Origin: Melanopsichium pennsylvanicum
Taxonomy: Eukaryota; Basidiomycota; Ustilaginomycetes; Ustilaginales
Assembly (NCBI GenBank): GCA_900208305.1
Contig: OAPG01000009.1
Span: 681,104 to 745,103 of the forward strand
Reading direction: 5' to 3'
DNA length: 64,000 nt
In this document: positions 51,801-59,407 of the stretch, in pieces
How the letters are laid out: every line of letters begins with the position of its first letter
Position numbering within the stretch: the stretch's first letter is position 1
Position numbers and translations under genes: made by a program
Notes under the pieces: generated by a model
Seen by the model: only the letters and a program-made list of their open reading frames with translations
Told to the model about the DNA's origin: nothing
Database searches by the model: none

Positions 51801-52216
51801 AGCTGGTTATCCACCACTCGCTCAGCACAGCCTACCACCCACAGACAGACGGGCAAACGGAGCGAGTCAATCAAGTTGTCAAGCAGTACCTCCGTATGTA
51901 CTGCAACTACGAGCAAAACAACTGGGTAACCTGGCTGCCGATGGCCGAGTTCGTTTACAACAACACGGTCCACAGCAGCATAGGAGTCTCGCCTTTCTTT
52001 GCGTGCTACGGGTGGAATCCAAAGTCACACCCCGATCTCCCAGAACAAGTCGGTGTGCTCGACCCCAAGAGAAAAGAGTTTGCCACCCGAAGAAAAGAAT
52101 TTACGGAGTACCTACAGGAGCAAATCAGGTACGCTCAAAGCCGAACCGTTGAGCAATATAACCGCAAACGAAAGGACATCGAGTTCAAAGTTGGAGACAT
52201 GGTCTACGTCAACTGA
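48851..52216 (+). CDS. Pol: protease, reverse transcriptase, RNase H, integrase (C-terminus cut by TGA)
   Basis: 1121 residues from the ATG at 48851. Protease active site DTGA near residue 50; RT with VPKKDGGLRLCVDYR and the catalytic YLDD near 423; RNase H (TDASNFALAGVL, then ELLAVV); integrase with the HHCC zinc site (GHAGRD, HYWWPNM, CPVCARYK) and D-D-E residues near 907, 968 and 1004. The frame ends at TGA 52214-52216 inside the integrase GPY/F region, and the same frame continues to 52615. Two interdomain linkers (49311-49334, 51002-51062) contain copies of the element's recurrent motif. Expression probably uses ATGA reinitiation or a -1 shift. Confidence 0.93.
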   Translation: MMACIALRPPSPSPCICQDCSLCFSAASGASVLELAGTVNHHPASILADTGAALSIVSAPFVRKYSITTKPIKNRTVHGVTGHSLTITSAADVDVVIGGQHLGMLKVAVADASDYNFILGYDELRRLQPRVHWDTGQLDFGKTNEIRSDAVVQGISPKSAKTGRSAKSRANLVVHGYEFVDANELVQAALRDGPIGVMLISAPPTSLPSFGFVPTGGDKGIEMETTLEEPPTAVEIPAPYYPLKDVFDEVEADKLPPHTKHDLHIELLPSSTPPQGPLYLKGPKEMAELRKYLEENLEKGFIWPSKSPAQSPVLFVPKKDGGLRLCVDYRGLNEVTVKNRAPLPLIEEQLFLLRKAKIYTKLDLKAAYNLVRIADGDEWKTAFGTQLGLYEYLVMPFGLANAPAHFQSLINTIYRDIIGVYVVVYLDDFLIFSDNEKEHIEHVRTVLSRLKVWRLFAKLSKCVFHTDTVEFLGYIIKPSGIEMDPDKIRTIKEWPMPESIHDIQRFLGFANFYRRFISHFARIARPLTSLVKPTERFKKFDLPDDACAAFHKLVEMFTTAGVLKHFDYHRPTRLETDASNFALAGVLKQEHDGRWHPIAFYSRKMASAEKNYEIHDKELLAVVVCLNHWRHMLAGLPSQLIILTDHEALKYFKSQRKITGRQARWSVLLADFDFILQYRPGDKAGEPDALTRRSDMQPTAEEDLHNVRQLLPARVFAEDSENRRVDSTRQISPKFAKKELLAESQINMLKPTMSDIAEGGLVQLVKTFQPLDAELAELHQKQPFEVRHGLWYHDGRLVVPLVTLPGKQGQRNTRSAAEAKDRSLSVEHLRYMVMSQCHDGATAGHAGRDATLELTRRHYWWPNMAAWVADYVASCPVCARYKAPRHRPYGLLQPLSTPSRPWNSILMDFIEGLPKSEGYDSIFVVVDRLTKYAILTPTYKTITSEQTAKMLKDQVMSRFGVPEHIVSDRGRQFVSAAWKEFTDKLVIHHSLSTAYHPQTDGQTERVNQVVKQYLRMYCNYEQNNWVTWLPMAEFVYNNTVHSSIGVSPFFACYGWNPKSHPDLPEQVGVLDPKRKEFATRRKEFTEYLQEQIRYAQSRTVEQYNRKRKDIEFKVGDMVYVN

Positions 52217-52615
52217 AAGAACTGGAAGACAGCTCGACCCAGTCCCAAACTCGACACAAGGTTAGCAGGCCCGTTCCCCATCCTCGAACGAATCGGCAGA
52301 AGAGCATACCGGCTCCAACTCCCAGCAAGTTTGCGCGTACACGACGTTTTCCATGTCTTGATGCTCGAGCCTCAAAGGGCGAGCTCACTCCCACAGCGCT
52401 CCACACTCGAAGTCACGCCGCCCCTACCGGACGACACTCTAGAATTCGAAGTAGAGGCTATTGTGGGAAAGCGAAAACAGGGTAGGCAAGTACAGTACAA
52501 AGTCCAATGGAGGGGCTACCCCGAGGAGGCAGCCTCGTGGGAACCGACAGACTGTCTCAACTGCCCAGACCTCATCCGGGAGTATGAGGAATCGGCGGGG
52601 GGACGGAGACACTAA
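52217..52615 (+). pseudogene. Severed integrase tail and chromodomain of pol
   Basis: Same frame as pol after the TGA. It holds the GPF-type module (LAGPFPILERIG) and a chromodomain at the end (VEAIVGKRKQ, VQYKVQWRGY, SWEPTDCL). Chromodomains of chromoviruses direct integration to modified histones. It is non-functional here unless the stop is suppressed; a separate start at 52331 is unlikely. Confidence 0.88.
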
Positions 52616-52986
52616 GCTGAAGAGGATCTTGCGAGCCGCGATGCATGCCATCACAGGAGAGTAAGATGGCGAGAAGCTCGACAAGGACGAAGCTCGACAA
52701 GGACGATGTCGAGCGGCGAAGGTAGAAGGTTGCAGGAATCAAGATCCGGACAATGACCCCGACTCAGGGGATTTCCACGAAATCCGCCAAGTACTGCAGA
52801 ATTCAACGGATCTCAGAGAAAAAATTAAAAAAAAAAATTGCGGGGTAACGAGAACCTAAAAGTCACGAAATTTGCCGAGGAATGCATGATCCAAAGGATC
52901 TCAGGCCTTAACGGGCGATGCGAGTCGACAAGTATATTTCTCAGAGTCGTCGCACCTGTTGCACACCGAAAGTCACACAATCAAGC
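52616..52986. other. Element 3' non-coding region
   Basis: It contains two further copies of the recurrent motif (about 52768-52793 and 52861-52905) and an A-rich run (52820-52840). No ORF. Confidence 0.6.
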
Positions 52987-53565
52987 TCACACTAGGTTCA
53001 ATGGGTAACGAGGCACTGCCATTGCAACAAGTCGACACAGCCAGCGGGCACAGACTACTCCGCAGACTTGGGGGCTAACGAAGACCCAGGCCTCGCACGC
53101 CACGAACACCAGCAACACTGGAGCGATAAGCGACTCCGCCCACAGCGCAACCTCGAGGTAGTTGGGCACATGAGGCCCAACGAGCGGAGCAACAGGTTCC
53201 TCCCCGACCTCGCTAATCCTCCCTACGACCGACTCCTCCACCTCCATCGCCTCCAGCCGCTCTTCCTCCTCCTCCGCAACATCGTTTCCCAAAAACAGCG
53301 GTTCCAGTGGCCGCGGCGTCGACCGCAACGCGACGAGCTGCTCGGCAGCCACAATTTCGATGGGCTGCTCGCCAGCAGCAGGGGACGACGAAGCTGTGGC
53401 CTCGAGGCCGACAGCCGAAGGTGTTGTCACTGCCCAAGTGGCAGGATTTCGGTTGCAAAGCCTGGCGCTACGGCGCACAGGCTCTTCTGCCCTGAGGGCA
53501 GGCAGTCGTGTCGACGCTGGTCGCGATGACGCAGCGGAAGGGGCATTATTCGAGTGGTTTGACAT
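52987..53565 (-). CDS. Antisense ORF inside the retrotransposon (192 aa)
   Basis: ATG at 53565, stop at 52987, fully between the chromodomain and the 3' LTR. The N-terminal half is Ala/Ser/Arg-rich (RRSARLCNRNPATW) with a later acidic run (EEEEERLEAMEVEE). The last third is hydrophobic (YLEVALWAESLIAPVLLVFV and a second stretch), suggesting a membrane or oligomerising tail. A TATA-like TTAAATAG lies at 53625-53632, about 60 bp upstream on the same strand. No family recognised. It could be a captured or regulatory antisense gene, or an open frame by base composition; overlapping plus-strand frames are shorter (153 codons). Confidence 0.5.
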   Translation of the reverse strand: MSNHSNNAPSAASSRPASTRLPALRAEEPVRRSARLCNRNPATWAVTTPSAVGLEATASSSPAAGEQPIEIVAAEQLVALRSTPRPLEPLFLGNDVAEEEEERLEAMEVEESVVGRISEVGEEPVAPLVGPHVPNYLEVALWAESLIAPVLLVFVACEAWVFVSPQVCGVVCARWLCRLVAMAVPRYPLNLV

Positions 53566-53624
53566 CTTGACGGTTTAGAAGGTGCTGTTGGTGGAAGAAC
53601 AAGTCGGGGGAACACCCGCCGACC

Positions 53625-53632
53625 CTATTTAA
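53625..53632 (-). promoter_or_regulatory. TATA-like box upstream of the antisense ORF
   Basis: TTAAATAG on the minus strand, about 60 bp before the ATG at 53565. Position is right for a TATA element; function inferred only. Confidence 0.4.
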
Positions 53633-53654
53633 GCCTCAACGGAGCTCGGCTCTC

Positions 53655-53667
53655 GAAGGGGGGGTAG
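53655..53667 (+). promoter_or_regulatory. Polypurine tract
   Basis: A purine-rich run (GAAGGGGGGG followed by TAG) abuts the 3' LTR, the expected plus-strand primer site. Confidence 0.75.
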
Positions 53668-54679
53668 TGTCACGGGAGTGGGTCCCAAGGAAGAGGTCTG
53701 CGCAGACCAGAGATGTTGAATCGGCTGAGATCCGGTGGGAGAGCATGTCTCGACGGATCTCAGGGAGATCTGGTGGATATTGGTGGGCTCATGGGATTTA
53801 AGGTTAGCGCAGGACCAAGAAGTTGAATCGGACGAAATCCGGTGAGAGAGCAGGTCTCAACGGATCTCACGGAAATTCGGCGAGTGGCAGTGACTCGCCG
53901 GATATCGAAGGTATCGATGGCAAGGGGAGCATCTGCGATGGCGGCGACCAACGCCACGCCGGAACAACACGTGGGCCAATTGACGCCCAGGGGGCAACGG
54001 AGAGGGAGCACGCGGGCGTGCTCGGAAGCACCCTGCCGAAGGACTAGGGGGCGGTCTTATCGTGCGGGGGGTCCAAGCTCGACGCACGCAGGTCGTACAG
54101 TACCGATGGACCTCGCACACGATACATATATATAAATACTCTGTTCCCCGCTATCGGATGAGCGGAAGCTCATCCACTCTATCTTATATCTCAGTCACAC
54201 ATAGTTATCAGTACGTCGTACTTACGATACTCTTCACACGTCGCACATCGCAATACCATTTATTGCGATCCATATAGTCTGTGTCCCCGTCGGTGAACGG
54301 AGAACAACGTATAGACGTCGTCGACACCACAATCGACGCTGTAGCACCTCAACTACAGGCGGAACCTCAACCGCGGGCCTGGCACCACAACCAGTCCCTC
54401 ATAACTCCACCGGCGACGACGGCTGAGGTCTAACCCAGCCATCAGCAGTATCCCGTCAACGTCGTGACACTCGCGTCGACCGAATACCCAGTCCGAGCTT
54501 GCCGCGTTACCTCTGTACGGAGTGTCACCAGCGGTCAGCCGATATCCGTCGAGAGATCGCCACTCGCGGGATTCTCTTCGATATCCGTTGAGGCCAAGCT
54601 TAACCGCCGGAACTCACCGAAATCCGGCAAGTCGCGCATTCTCACGGGAATTCGGATCTCTGGCACGCGACCGCTGACA
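53668..54679 (+). repeat. 3' LTR (1012 bp)
   Basis: Same length as the 5' LTR, no indels. It is nearly identical (one difference) to the telomere-adjacent fragment at 63335-63846 over their shared part. Confidence 0.97.
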
Positions 54680-54684
54680 CACAC
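54680..54684. repeat. Target-site duplication CACAC (right)
   Basis: Matches 46427-46431. Confidence 0.9.
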
Positions 54685-54892
54685 TACTGCGTTGCTATAG
54701 AGCTAACTAAGTAATACATGCAACAGAGGCTTGGAGGCAACCTCATGTTGGGCAGAGGCGGGGTGGTAGGGTCCAAGAACTATTGACCACCTCCTGTGCC
54801 AACTGCGGTAACTACCTCCCACCGCGGCGCTACAATGTTAGGTTGCTGACGGCCGTATTCTGCTTACGGAGGGGCCAGCTGCGGTTGGACGG

Positions 54893-55171
54893 TAGGAGGG
54901 TTGTGTTAGGCCAACTGCTCCTCTGCGGGGGATCCAGAGAGGATCGGTTGTGGCTTGATTGCAACGGTTGCTCAATTGGGAGGGGGGCCAAGCGCCCACT
55001 CTTTGGACTACAGTTGGTGGGGCACTAACAGTAGGAGGGTTGTGTTAGGCCAACTGCTCCTCTGCGGGGGATCCAGAGAGGATTGGTCGTGGCTCGATTG
55101 CAACAGTTGTTCAATTGGGAGGGGGGGCCAAGCGCTCACCCTTTGGACTACGGTTGGCGGGGCACTAACAG
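54893..55171 (+). repeat. Two tandem copies of a 139/140-bp unit
   Basis: Unit 1 is 54893-55031 and unit 2 is 55032-55171, each starting TAGGAGGGTTGTGTTAGGCC and ending GGGGCACTAACAG. They differ by about nine transitions, most at CpG, and one G indel. The sequence may be part of a decayed LTR. Confidence 0.85.
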
Positions 55172-55179
55172 TGGGTTCT

Positions 55180-55390
55180 GTTGCCGCAGTTGAGGTTCCG
55201 CCTACAGTGGAGGTGCTGTAGTGTCAGTAGAGGTGCTGACAGTTGTCGAGTGTGTTTGGTTTCTGGACACAAACACTTTAATGCTGCAATACCTGGTAAT
55301 TGCAGTGGAGACAAGAAGTAGATACTGAGAAATTTATAACAAATAACTAAGGTAATGAATAATAGAGTGGATGAGCTCCGCTCCTCCACA
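55180..55390 (-). repeat. Degenerate inverted LTR of a related chromovirus family
   Basis: Two blocks are collinear with the reverse complement of the 46432 element's LTR: 55187-55222 (GTTGAGGTTCCGCCT core) and 55359-55384 (AGAGTGGATGAGCT then CCGCTC), about 175 bp apart versus about 183 in the intact LTR. The self-primer sequence is retained even though the rest is diverged. The outer limits of this LTR are not clear. Confidence 0.6.
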
Positions 55391-55681
55391 ATTGAAACAA
55401 ATGCCCTCTTATATCTATCAAGCCCTGCTTGAAGTTCTTATCAGGATCCCTCTTATCAGGGACCCCCTTATTGGCAGTTAGCCTCCCTAGCTGCCTTGTG
55501 CCTGTGTACACTGGATTTGGCCCCTGTGCTTATCAGTGCTGGCTACCCAAGCCAGTAGCTGCTTATTGCTTGACCCCAAATCCTACTGAGCCTGTTATCT
55601 GGGCCCTTTGTACCTGCCAGAGATCCTTCCAACTCTTGTAGCGGCTGTCTATGTCCTCTGGTACCTGTTCACAGCTTCCGG

Positions 55682-55780
55682 CAAGTGTCCAACCAAAATT
55701 GGCTTGAAACCCACCTTTTACCAGGACTCAATACAAAACCCAATAAAACCAAGGGTTTCATCTGGACTCATTCTGAGTCC
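55682..55780 (-). repeat. Right copy of the 99-bp inverted repeat
   Basis: Reverse-complement partner of 46221-46319, ending with the same GGACTCA/TGAGTCC hairpin. Together the copies bracket the retroelement and older repeat DNA; without the gypsy element they would be about 1.3 kb apart. Confidence 0.75.
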
Positions 55781-55791
55781 CTGTAACACTG

Positions 55792-55898
55792 TCCACCCAT
55801 ATGGGGGGAATCTAGGGCACACACAATGTGCATGAGATATGCACAGTGTTTGAAGTACTGCATAAGCAAGCCCAAAACAACAGACCAAAAAGTGCCTA
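55792..55898 (+). repeat. Dispersed subtelomeric repeat, copy 1
   Basis: TCCACCCATAT...GTGCCTA, about 107 bp, repeated at 59041-59159 in the same orientation with a 12-bp indel and a few substitutions. Copy 1 is directly downstream of the inverted-repeat end. Confidence 0.85.
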
Positions 55899-56368
55899 TT
55901 GTAGCTCTAAACATGCTTTCATACATACTATGACCATGCTGGTGGCATTGACCTGTAGTCTGATCTGCCCAATCTCATTCAATGCAATGCTTTTTCTCAT
56001 CCAACTGTTTGCTTTTTTGTTTGCTCTGGGTTTGTTGCTCTTTGAGAAGCCATCATCTGAATTCACACACCCAGACAAAAGCCAGATGACCTGACTGTGG
56101 AAACCGAGATGATCTGGTGTGTCACAGGCTTTGGTTATGGCTTTGGTCTGGATCCAGGTAGCATGCCTTCAGTCTGGCTTCGCTGACGAGCATTTTCTTT
56201 TTTTACGATGTGATTCAGAATTGTGCGGTACACTGGCTCCAAAATCAGCCCATTTTGTCGGACAGCATCAAAGGCGTTTGTTTCTCTTAGCAAAGCAACA
56301 CACAAATATCATACCATTCCTTGTCACAATTGCCTTCGTCCGATCAAGTCAGATCAGATCATCACAAA

Positions 56369-58039
56369 ATGGTCACCACAAGGTACGTTGAATTGTCATC
56401 CCTGTCCAGTTTTGCTTATATTCTCCAGCCAGCAGATCGAATCGTGGGAATCTTCTCCATCTTCTGACTTTGTTCCACCTGTCCATTGTCCACATCCCGT
56501 CCTTCCATCCGAATTCGTCCTCACAGGGCTCAATCGCAGATTCCACGCACAGCGAAGAGTCGAGTCTCATTCCCAGCTGACTCCGCCAACAGTACACCTG
56601 CACCCGCGACCCCTACAACGGCCCCGCATTCCATTTTATCGCGTCGCTCGCCAATCAAAAAGTCATCTTCGTCATCCTTCAACACTTCGTCAGCCAACGC
56701 CTCTCCCGCTATTCGTCGACGCAAATCCTCCGTCATGAGCCAAAAGTCGCTTTCCAAGGAGCAACTCGGTCCAAAGACCACCCATTACGAGTTTGGAGGC
56801 CCTCTCGGTGCCGCCTTCGTCTCGCTCACCGTACCCTTCTTCTCCTACTATCTCTACTTTGGATGCTCCGAGAAGCTCGGCTGTGCTCTTACCTTACCCA
56901 TCGACAAGCCCGCTGCCCTCCGCTCCTTATTCTTCCAGGGCGTCAAGGACAGTCTCTTTGACACAACTGGATGGGTGCTCTACGCTACCTGGTACACCTT
57001 CACCGTGCTTGCATGGATCGTTCTTCCAGGCCAGGATTTCCAAGGCACAGAGCTTCGAACTGGTCAACGTCTCCACTACAAGCTGAATGCTTTCGCTACC
57101 TTCGTCGTTGCCATGGCTGCCTCCGCCGGCTGGATCTTCTATAAGGGCCCCGAGGGCTTCACCATCTTTTACGAGCACTGGCCCGGTCTTGTCTCTGCCT
57201 CGCTCTTCAATTCATTTGTTCAGGCTGTCTACTGTTACCTCAGCTCCTTTGGCGACGGCAAACTCTTGGCTCTTGGCGGTAACTCGGGCAACGGTCTCTA
57301 CGACTGGTTCATCGGGCGCGAGCTCAACCCACGCATCGGCAGCTTCGACATAAAGTCGTTCAACGAGCTCCGACCCGGTCTCATCCTGTGGGCCATCCTC
57401 GACATCAGCTGCGCGTGCCAGCAGTACATTCAACTTTACGGTCGTGTGACCGACAGCATGATCCTCGTTTGCCTTTTTCACTTGTGGTACGTAGCTGATG
57501 CACTCGTTATGGAGTCGGCCATCTTTTCGACCATGGACATTACCACCGATGGTTTCGGGTTCATGTTGTCCGTTGGCGACCTCGTCTGGGTACCCTTCGT
57601 CTACAGCTTGCAGGCCCGCTATCTCGCTTTCCGACCTGTTCACCTCGGCATCGCCGGCACCGCTGCCATCATTGGCGTCAATCTCATTGGATATTACATC
57701 TTCCGCCAGGCCAACTTGGAGAAGAACCAGTTCCGCAACGGCACGAACCCCAAGAACCTCAAGTACATGACCACCGCTACGGGTCGCAAGCTCTTGACTT
57801 CTGGCTGGTGGGGCCGCTCGCGACACCCTAACTATTTGGGTGACTGGATCATGGCTTGGGCTTGGTCGCTCCCTTGTGGTTTCGCCACTCCGATCCCATA
57901 CTTCTACGTTGCCTACTTCGCCGTCCTTCTTGTGCACCGTCAATTTAGAGACGACGAGGCGTGCCAGAAGAAGTACGGAAAGGACTGGGACAAGTATTGC
58001 CAGCTCGTCCGCAGCCGCATCATCCCGGGCATCTATTGA
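56369..58039 (+). CDS. ERG24: Delta(14)-sterol reductase
   Basis: Two exons: 56369-56382 (ATGGTCACCACAAG) and 56527-58039, joined through GTACGT and CTCACAG with a CTGAC branch; 508 residues. The splice supplies the missing ATG, since the long open frame otherwise begins with TTG. A Ser/Pro/Arg-rich cytosolic N-terminus precedes eight to ten membrane helices. Family signatures: DWFIGRELNPRIG, WAILDISCACQQY, LLTSGWWGRSRHPNYLGDW, and a C-terminus with YGKDWDKYC and IIPGIY. It reduces the C14-C15 double bond in ergosterol synthesis in the ER membrane and uses NADPH. It lies about 6 kb from the telomere. Confidence 0.93.
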
Positions 58040-59407
58040 GCCTCTTGATCTTACAGACCCCTTGTCTCATCGGCTCCTTTTACGAATCCGAGGCGCAGCT
58101 TTCCACGCATCTGGAAAACAGTGTGACCAGCCTGTCACCACGATGCTGATTTCCCTCGCTTGCGTGCAACCGCCTCCTTTGGTTCGACCGTCCATGTGCA
58201 CTGCAGAACATCTAGAGTATGATCTCACGCTACTCCTTGTGCAGCGACTGGTCGCGATGATGAAGTCGAGACCAAAGGCGCAGAATCTCTCTCGAGGCCC
58301 GTGCTCATGCAGATCTGACATTTAATGAATTATTCCTTTTTCAGTCGCCGTTTCTAGCCGGTCGGACATCCATCAGCTTGATGTTATTGTGATGTAGTTT
58401 GTAGTACTGCTCACCATTCATAATCCAAGTCAGCCATTACTCAGCTCCTGCATTTCCATCTGGCACATTATGCAATTTTCGGTCTGCCATCATAAGGGTG
58501 TCTGGGTTGCAGATGATGTGACCCAGACAGAGGTGATGATGGTGGTGGTTCTGAATGTCATCTGGGTTGCACACTTTTGAGCTCATTTGAACAATTTCAA
58601 AAACTTTCCAGATGATGTGTTTGTGCAAGAAAAAACATTGTGATCAAAGGATTGGGGCCAACAAGCAGCCAATATGAGTGATTTCAGCTGATGGTAGTAC
58701 ACTTGTCACAATCAGGCATCAAACTTTATTGCTACAAGCTCATTGTTTGCTTGGGATGCATAGCCCACATTTTGCTTTTGTATGCTATCAAACCTTGTAC
58801 TACAGGCATTATGATATCTCAAAACAGCAACAAGTCACCCACTCAACCTGATCTTGGGCTTGTTATGTGGGGGATTGAGATGGTGTGAGTACTCATATCA
58901 AGCCTTTAGGGCAACAAACAGTTTCCATGAGCCAAATTTCTCAACACAGAAATCCTTGTTTTCTTGGAACCTTCTTTCTGAGACTCTCTCATTGAGACAA
59001 CTTGTTGTCAACCCATCTAGGTGGACTTTGTATGGAGCTATCCACCCATATTGGGGGAATCTAGGGCACACACAATGTGCATGAGATATGCACAGTGTTT
59101 GAATTACTGCATAAGCAAGCCCAAAACAACCCAGACAATGGCAGACCAAAAACTGCCTAATCATCTTTCAAATCCCAACCTTGGCTAGAGAAGTCATCCC
59201 ATCAAGATGTTGAGCATCAAAACCGCTGTATTTTCTCTTTTTACGATGTGGATATGAATCGAGCATGTTCTCCGTATTCCGGCTTCCGACCATCACTCCA
59301 CATTTTTTTTGTTTGAGTGGGAGACCGGTTTAATCCTGTCCAGCTGAGACTCCAACAGGGTCTTTGCCTTCTCCTCGCCTCTTTCGAATTGCTGTTCATA
59401 GCTCAAC
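58040..59407. other. Intergenic with dispersed repeats
   Basis: No gene. It contains copy 2 of the 107-bp repeat and several short echoes of CATCTGGGTTGCA (near 58498, 58558). The 5' flank of the CTR86 homologue starts near 59290. Confidence 0.5.
59041..59159 (+). repeat. Dispersed subtelomeric repeat, copy 2
   Basis: Matches 55792-55898 directly, with an extra CCAGACAATGG-type insertion. The two copies flank ERG24. Confidence 0.85.

Larger units (their letters stand above)
46432..54679 (+). mobile_element. Full-length Ty3/gypsy chromovirus-type LTR retrotransposon
   Basis: 8248 bp. LTR (46432-47443), self-complementary PBS, gag, pol (protease, RT, RNase H, integrase) and a chromodomain in the order protease-RT-RNaseH-IN-chromodomain, an extra antisense ORF, a polypurine tract, LTR (53668-54679), and CACAC on both sides. 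LTRs are 98.9% identical, so the insertion is young. One in-frame TGA at 52214-52216 cuts the integrase C-terminus and chromodomain from pol, so this copy is probably not autonomous unless the stop is read through. It sits inside older repeat DNA bounded by a 99-bp inverted repeat. Confidence 0.97.
55391..56368. other. Repeat-relic DNA between the island and ERG24
   Basis: No gene. It includes the right copy of the 99-bp inverted repeat, one copy of a dispersed 107-bp repeat, and the 5' flank of ERG24. Short plus-strand frames have no domains. Confidence 0.5.

Noticed and set aside
53068..53529. 153-codon plus-strand frame inside the retroelement
   Set aside because: Shorter than the antisense ORF it overlaps and without protein-like character.
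46221..55780. Single DNA transposon carrying the gypsy genes as cargo
   Set aside because: The gypsy element has its own LTRs and target duplication, so it is an independent insertion.
57212..57943. 243-codon minus-strand frame
   Set aside because: Antisense shadow of ERG24; codon bias of the sense gene explains it.
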